Below, one piece after another: positions 26,679 to 39,300 of a DNA stretch of 64,000 nucleotides; within the stretch, counting starts at the first letter, position 1; each line of letters begins with the position of its first letter. The DNA comes from Flavobacteriaceae bacterium R38 (GTDB taxonomy: Bacteria; Bacteroidota; Bacteroidia; Flavobacteriales; Flavobacteriaceae): contig WXYP01000007.1 in assembly GCA_009901575.1 (NCBI GenBank), positions 1 to 64,000 on the forward strand. Direction: 5' to 3'. The notes beneath the pieces are model-generated. The model searched no databases and was not told the origin of the DNA. It saw only the letters and a list, made by a program, of their open reading frames with translations. A program made the translations under genes and the position numbers.

Positions 26679-28109
26679 ATGAAAATCACATTAATAATCA
26701 GTGCTTTATTAACTCTGGTAAGTTGCAATAAAACTTTAGAGCAAAATCATAAAGATTTAAGTTTAAATCAAATTATAAACACTAACGAAGATGTATTAAC
26801 AGATTTTATTGAGGTCCCTGAAAATAGAAGCAAAAAAAATGGTAAAAAAATTGAACTTGCTTATACTGTTATAAAGGCACTTAACAAGAATTCAAAAAAA
26901 GCACCTTTGGTTTATTTACAAGGAGGTCCGGGAGGCCCTACTCTTATCATGGAAAATGCTTTTAAAAACACGCCTTATCATAATGACAGAGATATTATTT
27001 TAATGGACCAGCGAGGTACTGGTATATCTAATGCTATTTGTGCTGATTATGGAAATAATTTAATTCAGGTATTAGCTAAAGATTTGTCTCCTGAAGAAGA
27101 ATACCGGGAATTGCGCAAAATTCTTGTCCATTGTAAAATGGAAGCTACTTCTAAAAATATTGATTTATCAGCCTACAATAGTCGTGAAAATGCTGCCGAT
27201 TTTGAAGATCTCAGAAAACATCTTGGATATGATCAATTCAATTTATTTGGTGAATCTTATGGATCCAGACTAGGCCTTACTATTATGAGAGATTTTCCAA
27301 AAAGTGTAAGGTCTGCCATACTTACCGGTGTTTTTCCTCCTGAAATTAATTTCTACGAAAACTTAGTTGGTAATTTTAAACAATCCTTATTTGAAGTTTT
27401 TAAAGTTTGTGATAATGACGCTGATTGTAATACAAAATACCCAGACATAAAAACCGATTTTTTAAATGTAATTAACCTTCTTAATAAAGAACCATATACC
27501 TTCAAATTTAACAATGGAGATTTTGTGTTGAATACACAAGATGTACTTTTAATGTTACATCAAATGTTGTATAGAAGAAGTACTATTGAGCAAATCCCAT
27601 CCTTTATAAAAGCGATCGAAACAAAAAATGATGATGTAATCAGAAATTCTTTAAGACCAGCTATGGGAACCATCAGCTTTATAAATTTTGCTATGTATAT
27701 GTCTGTAAATGCATATGATGAATTAGCTTTTAATGGTGTAAAAGAATCCGTAAAAGATTTGAAAAATAACTCAGAGCTTATTGTGGCTCCTGCTTATTTT
27801 GGATCAGATGCAAGGTTGTTAGAAGAGTGGCATTCGTTTAGAGCTAAACCTTATGAAAATAAACCTGTAATTTCTAACATACCTACATTGATTGCAAATG
27901 GCAGGTTAGATCCTATAACACCTCCGGGCAATGCGCTATTGGCAGCTAAGCATTTAGAAAACTCTTTTTATATAGAGTTTGAAGCAGACGGACATGGAGT
28001 TAGTTTTACTCCTTGCTTTTTTGAATTCTCATTGGAGTTTTTGGACAATCCTGAGGTACAACCGGATTTTTCTTGTGTAAATATGAATACTGATATCCAA
28101 TGGAAATAA
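26679..28109 (+). CDS. S33-type alpha/beta hydrolase lipoprotein (prolyl/tripeptidyl aminopeptidase-like)
   Basis: 476 residues. A short lipoprotein signal ends at LVSC (Cys16). The fold is clear: 'LVYLQGGPGGPT' (HGGPG-type oxyanion motif), 'ILMDQRGTGIS', nucleophile elbow GESYGS with Ser193, Asp411 in 'NGRLDPI' and His439 in 'DGHGVSF', an intact triad. Homologues remove N-terminal residues, often proline or tripeptides, from peptides. Envelope location is inferred from the lipobox. It is followed at 38 bp by a LytS-type kinase and then LytR, likely one transcript, suggesting peptide turnover linked to signalling. Confidence 0.85.
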   Translation: MKITLIISALLTLVSCNKTLEQNHKDLSLNQIINTNEDVLTDFIEVPENRSKKNGKKIELAYTVIKALNKNSKKAPLVYLQGGPGGPTLIMENAFKNTPYHNDRDIILMDQRGTGISNAICADYGNNLIQVLAKDLSPEEEYRELRKILVHCKMEATSKNIDLSAYNSRENAADFEDLRKHLGYDQFNLFGESYGSRLGLTIMRDFPKSVRSAILTGVFPPEINFYENLVGNFKQSLFEVFKVCDNDADCNTKYPDIKTDFLNVINLLNKEPYTFKFNNGDFVLNTQDVLLMLHQMLYRRSTIEQIPSFIKAIETKNDDVIRNSLRPAMGTISFINFAMYMSVNAYDELAFNGVKESVKDLKNNSELIVAPAYFGSDARLLEEWHSFRAKPYENKPVISNIPTLIANGRLDPITPPGNALLAAKHLENSFYIEFEADGHGVSFTPCFFEFSLEFLDNPEVQPDFSCVNMNTDIQWK

Positions 28110-28147
28110 ATAAAAAGATACCTTTATGAAGTAAATAAGAAGACAAC

Positions 28148-29188
28148 ATGGATATTATTGAGCACAAGGCAAACTTCTTTAAATTAAATAAAACAGATTA
28201 TAGATTAATCTTTCATTATTTTTTGCTGGTAATTGTGTTTGAATCAATTGTATTTAAAATAGATGACCTTAGTCCTATCTTATATATTAATATCCCGGTT
28301 ATCATATTAGGGCTTTTTTTAATGATGGCATTATGTAAATGGGTTCTGGATAATTATTTAAAAAGAAGGATTAATTTATTTCTTGTGATCTGTATAGGTT
28401 ATTCCGGATTATGGGTAATAGGCACTATGACGAATCTGATTGGAGAATACACTTCTTTGGGATATATCCCCTGGGACAGTTACAGAAATATGTCTGTAGG
28501 TGATTTAATAGTACGGAATATTGAAAATTCAATAGATAATATTGGAATCCCATTATTCTTAATTTCAACAAAAAAATACTATGATTATTTAACAGATTCT
28601 TTAAAACTTTCAAATTCAAAAAAAGAGCTTGAGCTAAAAGTTTTACGTTCACAATTTAATCCACATTTTTTATATAACAGTCTAAATACTGTAGATGCAC
28701 TTGTAGATAATTATCCGAAAGAAAAGGTGAAAGAATATATTTCAAATCTTGCAGGTTTATATCGTTATCTAATTAAAAAGAAAGACGAAGATGTAGTCTT
28801 ATTAGAAGAAGAAATTGAACTTGCAAAAAAGTATTTTTATATCATTGAAACAAGGTTTGAAAACGATTATAAATTTTTAATAAAAGAAAAGGCTTTAATA
28901 GATGAAAAGTATCTCCCTACCGGTGCATTACTAACAGCTCTTGAAAATGTGGTTAAGCATAACGAAATGGAAGAAAATAAGGCAGTTATCACTGAAATTT
29001 TGATCACAAGAAGCTTTGTGCAAATCAAAAATAACATATCGAAATCGAATTCAAAAATTGAATCTTTTGGGTCTGGTTTGAAAAACCTGAAAAAAAGATA
29101 TGAGCTGTTATCAGATGAAAAGATTGAGGTAAAAAATTTTGACGGCCAGTTTGTTTTAACAATGCCTTTACTAACCATAATCGATTAG
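28148..29188 (+). CDS. LytS-type sensor histidine kinase
   Basis: 346 residues. Four to five hydrophobic helices occupy about residues 20-155. The His_kinase domain (PF06580) begins 'LKVLRSQFNPHFLYNSLNTV', with the phospho-accepting His in FNPHFLYN near residue 174. A degenerate ATPase domain follows (N-box 'ALENVVKHNE' near 260 and a short 'GSGLKNLKKRYELL'). It signals to the LytTR regulator 7 bp downstream. The stimulus is unknown, and no extracytoplasmic sensor domain is apparent. Confidence 0.92.
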   Translation: MDIIEHKANFFKLNKTDYRLIFHYFLLVIVFESIVFKIDDLSPILYINIPVIILGLFLMMALCKWVLDNYLKRRINLFLVICIGYSGLWVIGTMTNLIGEYTSLGYIPWDSYRNMSVGDLIVRNIENSIDNIGIPLFLISTKKYYDYLTDSLKLSNSKKELELKVLRSQFNPHFLYNSLNTVDALVDNYPKEKVKEYISNLAGLYRYLIKKKDEDVVLLEEEIELAKKYFYIIETRFENDYKFLIKEKALIDEKYLPTGALLTALENVVKHNEMEENKAVITEILITRSFVQIKNNISKSNSKIESFGSGLKNLKKRYELLSDEKIEVKNFDGQFVLTMPLLTIID

Positions 29189-29195
29189 TGATATT

Positions 29196-29954
29196 ATGAA
29201 TATTTTAATATTAGAAGACGAAATTCCGGCATATAAAAAATTGGTAACGTATCTTTCTAATTATTTTGATGATAATTTTGAATACCATCACGCCAGGTCT
29301 GTAAAAGAGAGTCTAAAGTTTTTAACAGCGACTCCAAAATATGATCTTATACTTTCCGATATTAAATTATTGGGAGGAACATGTTTTGATATATTTTCAC
29401 AACTTAAAGTTACCATCCCTATTATTTTTTGTACTGCATACGATGAGCATTTACTAGAAGCTTTTCAAGGCAATGGTATTGCATATATTTTAAAACCATA
29501 TTCTCAAAAAGAGTTAGATGAAGCTTTAAATAAGTATCAAGTTTTTTTTGGACAACAAGTAAAAGAATTTAAAATTGTTCAAGAGTTTAAAGCGCTATTT
29601 GAAAAACAGGAATTACATTATAAAAAGCGTTTTGCTATTAAAAAGACACGAGGCATAAAACTTGTTGAAACAAAAGATATTTGTTTTATAGAAGCCTATG
29701 GAAACCTCTGTAAGTTAAAAGATGCTGATGGAAATTTACATACGATTTCGAAAAGTATCGGGAGTTTGTTATCTGAACTGGATCCGGGGCAATTTTTCCG
29801 GATAAATCGAAGCTATATTGTAAATATCAATCATCTTGAAAAAATTGAACCCTACAGTAAAAACAGATTATCTATCAAAGTAAGAGGTATGGAAAAACCT
29901 ATTACAACCAGTACTTCAACCACCAAAACATTTAGGGCCTGGATAGAACAATAA
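29196..29954 (+). CDS. LytTR family response regulator
   Basis: 252 residues. Receiver domain (about 1-120) with the phosphorylation site in 'YDLILSDIKLLGG' and a conserved Lys in 'YILKPYS'. The LytTR DNA-binding domain spans about 145-250 ('KDICFIEAYGNLCKL', 'FFRINRSYIVNINHLEKIEP'). It forms a pair with the upstream kinase. Direct targets are not evident; the following 442-bp leader of the giant adhesin is a possible target by position only. Confidence 0.94.
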   Translation: MNILILEDEIPAYKKLVTYLSNYFDDNFEYHHARSVKESLKFLTATPKYDLILSDIKLLGGTCFDIFSQLKVTIPIIFCTAYDEHLLEAFQGNGIAYILKPYSQKELDEALNKYQVFFGQQVKEFKIVQEFKALFEKQELHYKKRFAIKKTRGIKLVETKDICFIEAYGNLCKLKDADGNLHTISKSIGSLLSELDPGQFFRINRSYIVNINHLEKIEPYSKNRLSIKVRGMEKPITTSTSTTKTFRAWIEQ

Positions 29955-30256
29955 TTATTTTTCAGAACCTTTTTAACCAAAAAACTTATGTTATTGTTTA
30001 TAAAATGAGAAAATTCATTTATATAAGAAACACCTTATTTTAATAAACTTTTCAAATAATTAAAATTACCCAGGCATCAGTTTTTTTAACTTTCACAACA
30101 TAATGAGATTCATTGACATCAAAGTGTTAATGAAATCATAATAATCAATCTTCACTCTCGTTAAATGATTCATTAAAAGACTCTTGCTTTTATGGCATAA
30201 TAACGAGTCTCCTCATTTTAAAAAGCCCCCCTTTCAATTAATATTAATACAATTCA

Positions 30257-30281
30257 TTTTTCCTGCTCCAGGCAGGAGAAA
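30257..30281 (+). promoter_or_regulatory. Hairpin hiding an AGGAG ribosome site in the adhesin leader
   Basis: TTTTTCCTGC (30257-30266) pairs with GCAGGAGAAA (30272-30281), one T-G wobble, 5-nt loop. The right arm contains AGGAG, a strong Shine-Dalgarno motif that is rare in this phylum, 7 nt before the ATG at 30286. Confidence 0.45.
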
Positions 30282-30285
30282 TGCT

Positions 30286-30333
30286 ATGAAGTATTTTAAA
30301 GCACATAGAAAAATTAAAATAAAGTTGATTTAG
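30286..30333 (+). CDS. Possible 15-residue upstream ORF before the adhesin
   Basis: ATG at 30286 follows AGGAG with good spacing. The product MKYFKAHRKIKIKLI is very basic and too short for a folded protein. It ends 63 bp before the adhesin ATG. It could be a leader peptide controlling adhesin expression or a chance frame; only the ribosome site argues for it. Confidence 0.25.
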   Translation: MKYFKAHRKIKIKLI

Positions 30334-30396
30334 TTTTTTGTTTACGATTGAAATGCCCCCCAGCGTGAAGAGAATTTTAACTGACCTCAATACACT

Positions 30397-33300
30397 ATGG
30401 GAAATTCATTTCTTAATTCGAAAAAGAAGAATGAACGTTCTTCTTCCTTTAACTTATCGTACAATAATTTTATAATTGGGTTAATATTATCCCTTCTTCT
30501 CTTTTACTCAGAAGATATTTCAGCACAGAATTGTACTGTAAATGCAGGGATTAATCAGACGGTATGTGAAAACGCAAGTGGTTTTACCTTGTCTGGCTCT
30601 GCAACTGGCCTTATTTCCAGCGCTCCGGTATGGTCACAAATTTCAGGGCCATCTGTAATTATTGATGATCCGAGTGATCTTAATACATCAATAACAGGGA
30701 TGACCGGAGGAAACGTTTATGGTTTTAGATTATCTGCAACCTGTACAGACGGAACAAATCAGTTTCAGGATGTCCTGGTAACAATAGAATCTATAACTAT
30801 TGCAGATGCCGGGAATAATATTGAATCCTGTCCGGATAGTTCAGGAGCTTTAGTAATTACAGGAAATACCCCTGTAAATGCAGGAGAAACAGGCCGGTGG
30901 AGTATAGAAGGTAGTAATAGAGCCGGGGTAACTATCGATTTCCCCAATTCTGCTACAACCACAATCCGACTGGCAGAATCAAATGGAGGAGTGTCTACAC
31001 TAAGATGGACAATTACAGGCTCCGAATTTTCCCCGGGAAATAATTGTGAATCCTTTTCAGAAATAACGGTAACTAATTTTGGAGGAGAAGATCCGGTAGA
31101 TGCAGGCCCAAACCAGGTTTTAGATAATTGTTATACCGTTACACAGTCTACTTCGTTGAACGGTAGTTTTGGGGGTAGCGGAATTAATGGTCAACAAGGA
31201 ACATGGTCGTTTGTCAGCGGTCCAAGTACTCCTGTTATCGGAAATCCAAATAATAATACCACCGGAGTCAGTAACCTGTCAGAAGGTGTTTATGTATTTC
31301 GTTGGTCAGTTAGTGGCCCGTGTGTAAACGGGGAAGATACTATGAGTATAACAGTCCCGGCGGCTACACAAGATATAACAAGAGCGTCAGTTGCTCAAAA
31401 TAATATTCGTTTTTGTGATACTAACATCACGACAACTACTTTGGTAGGAGCTGTTCCGGAATTTGCCGGAGAAACAGTACAGTGGACACAAACGCAGGGA
31501 CCACCAGTAACTATATTAGATCCAAATAACAGCACCACTCAAATTACGGGCTTAAATGGTTCAAGTACTTATAGGTTTTTATATACAATTACAAATACTA
31601 ATACAGGATGTAACGATTCTGCAAGTGTTCTTATCAGGTATTCCAATGACCCAATAAGTATAATAGCCAATGGAGGGGATGATATTATAGCACAATGTGG
31701 TGTTACAGAAGTAACCATTCCTTTTACTACTACAGGAAGTGGAAGTAATACATTTAGTATTATAAGCGGACCTCCAGGATCTGCCATAGTAAACCCGGGG
31801 TCTTTTCGAAATACAAATAACCCCTTAAGAATAGATTTTGATGTAGAAGGAACTTATACTGTATTGCTGAGAAGAAGGGTTTCAGGATCTATACAAACAG
31901 GTTGTGATGAGGCTACAGATGCCATTAATGTTACCATTGCTTTATTGCCAACTCCTGCCAATGCAGGAACAGGACAAAATCTGGCTTGTGATGTTACATC
32001 TACTTCACTTACAGGAAATATTATAACCACAGGAACATCTTTATGGACTCAAATAAGTGGCCCTAATACTGCTACGATTGATGATCCGTTTGCAAGAACT
32101 ACTAATATCAGCAATTTGGTTCCTGGTATTTATACGTTTAGATATATTATTTCCGGAGGAAGTACACAATGTGCACAGGAAGAATCTGATGTGCAGGTAG
32201 TAGTGTCTTCTTCAAGCTCAGTCGTAACAGACGCGGGACCAGATCAAACGGTGTGTTTTGGTACTCCGATTGGACTGGCAGCAAACGACCCCCCAAGTGA
32301 TAATTTAATAGGAACCTGGTCGGTAATTACAGCTCCGGTTGGAGCGTCAATTGTTTTTGATGATATAAATGATCCAAATACTTTTGTGTCTGGCCTGGAT
32401 ACTCCTAATTCATCCTATGTATTTCAATGGACCATTACAAATCCGAATGATAATTCATGTCCTACCCCAGGAACAGATTCAGTAACTATAAATACTAATG
32501 GAACTCAGGGGCCTAGTCTTGCAAATGCAGGAAATGATCAATGTTTACCATCAGGGACTACCGTTGTTAATTTAAGTGGTAGTGCTCCTATTGCAGGTGA
32601 ACAAGGTATCTGGACCGCAGTACCAAATACGGGAATCAGTTTTGCCGATGCTACTCAATTTGATACCCAGGCTACTATTGCTGTAGAAGATAGTTATATT
32701 TTAACATGGACCATTAGTAACATAACTCCCGGATGTCAATCTACTTCAGATGAAGTTGAAATCACAGTTGGAGACGATGCTATTGCAGATGCAGGACCAG
32801 ATCAAAGTGATTGTGTAAATGTCTTTACTATGGCTGCCACAGCTACAAACGGAGACGGAATATGGACTCAGGTTTCTGGTCCTGGTGGGTTTACAATTGA
32901 TGATGATACAAGTCCTACTGCTCAGTTTACATTTGCTTTTTCAGGACAATATGTTTTTCAATGGACAGTAAATAACGGAAGTTGTTCTTCCGATTCAGAT
33001 CAGATAACTATAAATGCAGGACTTCCTCCGACAACAGCAACGGTAGGAGCAGATCAGGAAATTTGTGATTTGACAACTCCGGTTACGTTATCGGGAAATA
33101 GTTTTGATGTCAATACAGAAAATGGAGTTTGGACATTACTTTCCGGAGCTCCTAATACACCAACTATCAGTGATGTAAATGATCCGTTAGCTACAGTAAG
33201 CGGATTAACAACCGGATCGTATACTTTTCGCTGGACTATTAGCGGAGAACCATCCTGTCCATCTACTTTTGCAGATTTAACTATAGATGTTTTTGAACCT

Positions 33301-36300
33301 GCAAATGCAGGGGCAGATCAACTATTATGTGAAGCAGATAATACTATTCTGGAAGCTGCTTTTGGATCAACAGGTACCTGGATACAAGTTTCGGGGCCAG
33401 GGATAAGCGGACAACCAGGAACGCCGGCGATAATTTCTCAAACCCCAGCTAATAGTAATGTTGCAGAAGTTACCATTGTTCCCGGAAATACTTATGTTTT
33501 CAGATTCACAACAGATTATTCTGCTGTTAGTGGCTGCTCTGATACTTTTGATGAGGTAACGGTAACTACAAGTAACGGCCCTTCTATTGATCCTAATGCG
33601 GGAACAGATCAAATATTATGTATTGGAGATCTTATACCTGCTAATACTACAACTCTTAATGGTAATACACCCCCGGTAGATGTAGATACGGCAATCTGGC
33701 GATTTGCCAGTCAGCCTGCAGGAAGTGTTGCTGTTATTGATAGCCCGAATAATCCGGCGAGTACACTATCTAACCTTTCTGTACCTGGTATTTATATCCT
33801 GGAATGGAATTTTGAGGTTGATAATTGTACAGATGCTGCAGATGTGGTACGTATAGAAGTATTTGAAGCGCCTTCAATAGCTAACGCAGGAGTTGATCAA
33901 ACAAATGCCTGTCAGTTAAGCACACAATTGAATGCCGTAGTTCCTACTGCGGGAATAGGAACCTGGTCTTTTGCTAATCCTGCTGATGACCCATCAGGAG
34001 GAGCTGTAGTAATAGATAATCCGAATTCACCAACCACTACTTTATCGAATATTATAACTTTAGGAACTTATACCTTAACGTGGACAGTAACTAACGGAAC
34101 TACGTTTTCAAATCCGTCAGCTTGTGCACCTTCGACAGATACAGTTGATATTACTTTTACAAATGATGTGCCGTCTACTGCAGATGCAGGTCCCGATCAA
34201 CTATTTTGCGATGCAACACAAACAAATTTAAATGCTGTTCCGTTAACAGTAGGTACAGGAACCTGGACACAAACCGCAGGGCCGGGAATAACAGATCCAG
34301 GAACAGCAGCAACAATTACAGCACCAAATAACCCTCAAGCCTTAATACTAGGACTTACTGTGGGAACATATGAATTTACATGGACTACAGAAAATGGAGG
34401 TTGTTCTTTTAATGATACCATGCAAGTGGTAATTCAGTCACAGCCTCTTACTGCAGAAGCCGGACCAAATCAAACCGTAGAGGAGTTTTCTCCCATAACA
34501 TTAGGAGCAACTCCGGTAACAGTAGGTACAGGAACCTGGTCTCAGGTATCCGGACCAACTTCAGTAAATTTTATAGATGAAAATTTAGCTACTACTCCAA
34601 TAACTGGTACTACAGTAGGAGATTATGTGTTTCAATGGACCGTTTCTAATGGTATTTGTAACGATGTTTTTGATACAGTAGCCGTTACCGTTGTAGGTAT
34701 TGCAGATCTGGAACTTTCTAAAAATGTAAACCCGGTTTCAGCTAATCCCGGAGACGTAGTAACCTTTACAATTTCAATTTTTAATAATGATGCTAATGGA
34801 GCTTCCGATGCATCAGGTGTCTCGGTTTTTGACGCTATTCCTGCCGGATATACTTTGGTGCCGGGAAGTGTTAACAACGGAGGTGTTTTTAACGCAGGAG
34901 ATTTATCAATTACATGGTCTAACCTTAATATAACTAACGGAACAACCTTAGATTTAAGCTTTCAGGCAACTGTAAATGCAAGCGGACCTTATTTAAACAC
35001 CGCAGAAATTATTGCTTCAGATCAGTTTGACCCGGATTCTACGGTTAATAATAACGATCCGGTAGAAGACGATCAGGATACAGCAGAAGTTACTATTCAG
35101 TCTGCCGATTTAAGCCTGAATAAAACCGTTAGCCCAACAACAGTTAGTATCGGAGAAACGGTAACCTTTACACTGGCAATTGCAAATTCCGGAACGGAGA
35201 CTGCTACAGGAGTGAGTGTTCAGGATGTTCTTCCTGACGGATATACCGTGGTTGCTATAAATAATGGAGGAGTTCAGAGTGGAAATACAATTACCTGGTC
35301 TGGTTTAACAATACCAACAGGGCCAGCTACTTCAGTAAGTTTTACGGCTATTGTAAATGCTTCAACAGGAGCAGCTAATGAATATTTGAATATAGCTCAA
35401 ATTACAGCAAGTGATGTGCCGGATCCGGATAGTACACCCAATAACGATGATGGAGATCAAAGTGAAGATGATGAAGATAGTGCTGCAATTACGTTAGAGC
35501 AAGCCGATTTGGAACTGAGCAAGTCTGTAAATCCGACTTCAGGAAATGCAGGAGAGGTGGTAACTTTTACCATTAGTATCTTTAATAATGATGCAGTAGA
35601 GACAGGTAATGCCACTGGCGTAAGTGTGCAGGATGTGATTCCGAACGGATTTACATTGGTACCTGGAACGGTAAGTAATGGCGGTGTTTTTAACGGCGGA
35701 AGTAATGTAATTAACTGGTCAAACTTATCTATAGCCAATGGAGCTACATTGAATTTAACTTTTGACGCTACAGTAAATGCAACAGGAACTTATACAAACA
35801 ATGCACAAATTACAGCATCAGATCTTAATGATCCTGATAGTACCCCAAATAACGATGATGGGGATCAAAGTGAAGACGATGAAGATAATGCAACTTTTAC
35901 TATTGAATCATCCGATTTAAGTTTGGTAAAAGGAATTAGTACGGGATCAAGTGCAACACCAAATGTGGGTGAAACCATTATTTTTGAAATTACGGTAACC
36001 AATTCAGGTGGAGATACAGCTACTAATGTATCTGTCACCGATGAGGTACCTCCAGGTTTTACAATTGGTACTGTTAACAATGGCGGTGTTGTAATAGGTG
36101 ATTTTATCAGTTGGGATATTGCCTCCCTTCCGGTAGGAAGCACCACCTTATCTTATGAAGTCACCGTAAATGTTCCCACCGGAGTAGCCGAAGAATATGT
36201 AAATATCGCGGAGATAACTGCAAGTGATCAGTTTGATCCTGACAGTACCCCGAATAATGATGATGGAGATCAAAGTGAAGATGATGAAGATTTCTTTGTG

Positions 36301-39300
36301 ATTACCCCTCAGACAGCCGATTTATCTTTAGAGAAAACCATTAGTGATGCCAATCCTAATGTAGGAGACATTGTAACTTTTACGATTAATTTGAGTAATG
36401 GAGGTGCAAACCCGGCTACAGGAGTAAATGTGTCTGATGCACTACCTGCAGGATTTGGAAACATTACCGCAATTAGCAATGGAGGTGTTCAAGTAGGAAA
36501 TAGAATCAACTGGACCGGACTTTCAGTAGCTATTGGAAGCAATACAACCAGTTTAACGTTTAATGCAGAGGTACTGGCTCCAACAGGAACACCGGGAGAA
36601 CATACCAATGTAGCAGAGATTACATCAAGTGATCAGGCCGATCCTGATAGTAGTCCGAATAACGATGATGGAGATCAGAGTGAAGATGATGAAGATAACG
36701 TAACAGCTACAATACAGCAATCCGATTTAAGTTTAGAAAAGACAGCCAGTACAAGTACACCAAATGTAGGAGATGTGGTTACTTATACAATCACGATCAC
36801 CAATGCAGGCCCGGATGTGGCTACAGGAGTGAATGTATCAGATATCATACCATCAGGATTAGGTAACATTACATCAGTCAGTAATGGAGGGATCCAGACA
36901 GGGAATACAATTAACTGGACAGGGTTAAGTGTGTTGGCAAACAATGGAAGTGTATCGCTTACCTATCAGGCTACGGTGAATGCCCCAACAGGAGCAGCTA
37001 ACGAATACCTGAATGTAGCAGAGATTACTGCCTCAGATCAGTTTGACCCGGATAGTGATCCGAATAATGATGATGGAGATCAGAGTGAAGATGACGAAGC
37101 TAATTTTGAATTGACTCCTGAATCTGCAGATTTAAGTATTACAAAAGCAATTATTAATGGTTCTATTACTCCGAATATAGGAGATGTATTAACCTTTGAA
37201 TTAACAATAGCCAACGCAGGAACTCACAATGCAACTGGCGTATCGGTACGAGACATTTTACCAGTTGGACTAACATTAACAGCTGTTAACAGTGGTGGGA
37301 ATCAGGCAGGAAATACAGCGTTATGGACGGGATTATTTGTTCCGGTTAATGGAAGTATTTCGCTAACGTATCAAGCTACAGTAAATGCCCCAACCGGAGC
37401 CGCTAATGAATATTTGAATGCAGCAGAGATTACTGCTTCAGATCAGTTTGACCCGGATAGTGATCCTTCAACAGGAATAGGAACAGATGATTTAGGAGAT
37501 ACAGTTGCAGATGATGATGAAACAAGCTTAACAGTAGTTCCTCAAACTACCGATCTTTCCTTAACAAAATCAGTAAATAATACGAATCCGGAAGTTGGTG
37601 AAACAATCACATTTACCATTCAGATCAATAATAGTGGAGCCGTGGCTGCAACTAATGTAACCATAGCAGATGTTATTCCTTCTGGATATACTATTGTGAA
37701 TGGAAGTGTTTCCAATGGAGGTATTTTTAATGCAGGAGGTTCTGAAGTTCTTTGGAATTTAGCTAATGTACCACTTGCAGGGGTAACACTAACCTATCAG
37801 GCGATAGTAAATGCACCTACCGGTACTGTTGGAGAATATAACAATACAGCACAAATTACAGCGTCTGATCAATTTGATCCGGATAGTACTCCAAATAACG
37901 ATGATGGGGATCAAAGTGAAGATGATGAAGATAATGCAACTGTTATTCCGCGTGCAGCCGATTTAAGTTTGGTAAAAGGAATCAGTGCCGGATCAAGTGC
38001 AACACCAAATGTGGGTGAAACCATCACTTTTGAAATTACGGTAACCAATTCAGGTGGAGATACAGCTACCAATGTATCTGTCACCGATGAGGTACCTCCA
38101 GGTTTTACAATTGGTACTGTTAACAATGGCGGTGTTGTAATAGGTGATTTTATCAGTTGGGATATTGCTTCCCTTCCGGTAGGAAGTACTACCTTATCTT
38201 ATGGGGTAACCGTAAATGCTCCCACCGGAGTAGCCGAAGAATATGTAAATATCGCAGAGATTACAGCAAGTGATCAGTTTGATCCTGACAGTACCCCGAA
38301 TAATGATGATGGAGATCAAAGTGAAGATGATGAAGATTTCTTTGTGATTACCCCTCAGACAGCCGATTTATCTTTAGAGAAAACCATTAGTGATGCCAAT
38401 CCTAATGTAGGAGACATTGTAACTTTTACGATTAATTTGAGTAATGGAGGTGCAAACCCGGCTACAGGAGTAAATGTGTCTGATGCACTACCTGCAGGAT
38501 TTGGAAACATTACCGCAATTAGCAATGGAGGTGTTCAAGTAGGAAATAGAATCAACTGGACCGGACTTTCAGTAGCTATTGGAAGCAATACAACCAGTTT
38601 AACGTTTAATGCAGAGGTACTGGCTCCAACAGGAACACCGGGAGAACATACCAATGTAGCAGAGATTACATCAAGTGATCAGGCCGATCCTGATAGTAGT
38701 CCGAATAACGATGATGGAGATCAGAGTGAAGATGATGAAGATAACGTAACAGCTACAATACAGCAATCCGATTTAAGTTTAGAAAAGACAGCCAGTACAA
38801 GTACACCAAATGTAGGAGATGTGGTTACTTATACAATCACGATCACCAATGCAGGCCCGGATGTGGCTACAGGAGTGAATGTATCAGATATCATACCATC
38901 AGGATTAGGTAACATTACATCAGTCAGTAATGGAGGGATCCAGACAGGGAATACAATTAACTGGACAGGGTTAAGTGTGTTGGCAAACAATGGAAGTGTA
39001 TCGCTTACCTATCAGGCTACGGTGAATGCCCCAACAGGAGCAGCTAACGAATACCTGAATGTAGCAGAGATTACTGCTTCAGATCAGTTTGACCCGGATA
39101 GTGATCCTGATACAGGTAATACAGTAGACGAAGATGGAAACGGAAATGGAGATGATGATGATGAAGATACTTTTGTCATTACACCTTTACAAGGAGATTT
39201 ATCACTTACCAAAATTGTAGTAGATAATGATATTACGCCTTTAGTAGGGACAGAAATATCATATGAAATTACCGTGAGGAATGACGGACCTAATGATGCA

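Larger units (their letters stand above)
29955..30396 (+). other. Leader region of the giant adhesin gene
   Basis: 442 bp between lytR and the adhesin start. It contains the inverted repeat AGACTC/GAGTCT near 30178-30212, two GCCCCCC tracts (30225-30231 and 30355-30361) that stand out in this AT-rich DNA, a 10-bp hairpin (30257-30281) and a 15-codon open frame. No clear terminator follows lytR. A near -7 element TAGTTTTTTG is at 30331. It looks like a long regulated 5' region, but no part matches a family I know. Confidence 0.45.

Noticed and set aside
34632-38126. Several long minus-strand open frames inside the adhesin gene
   Set aside because: They are antisense shadows caused by codon bias of the repeats; they recur at the same place in each repeat.
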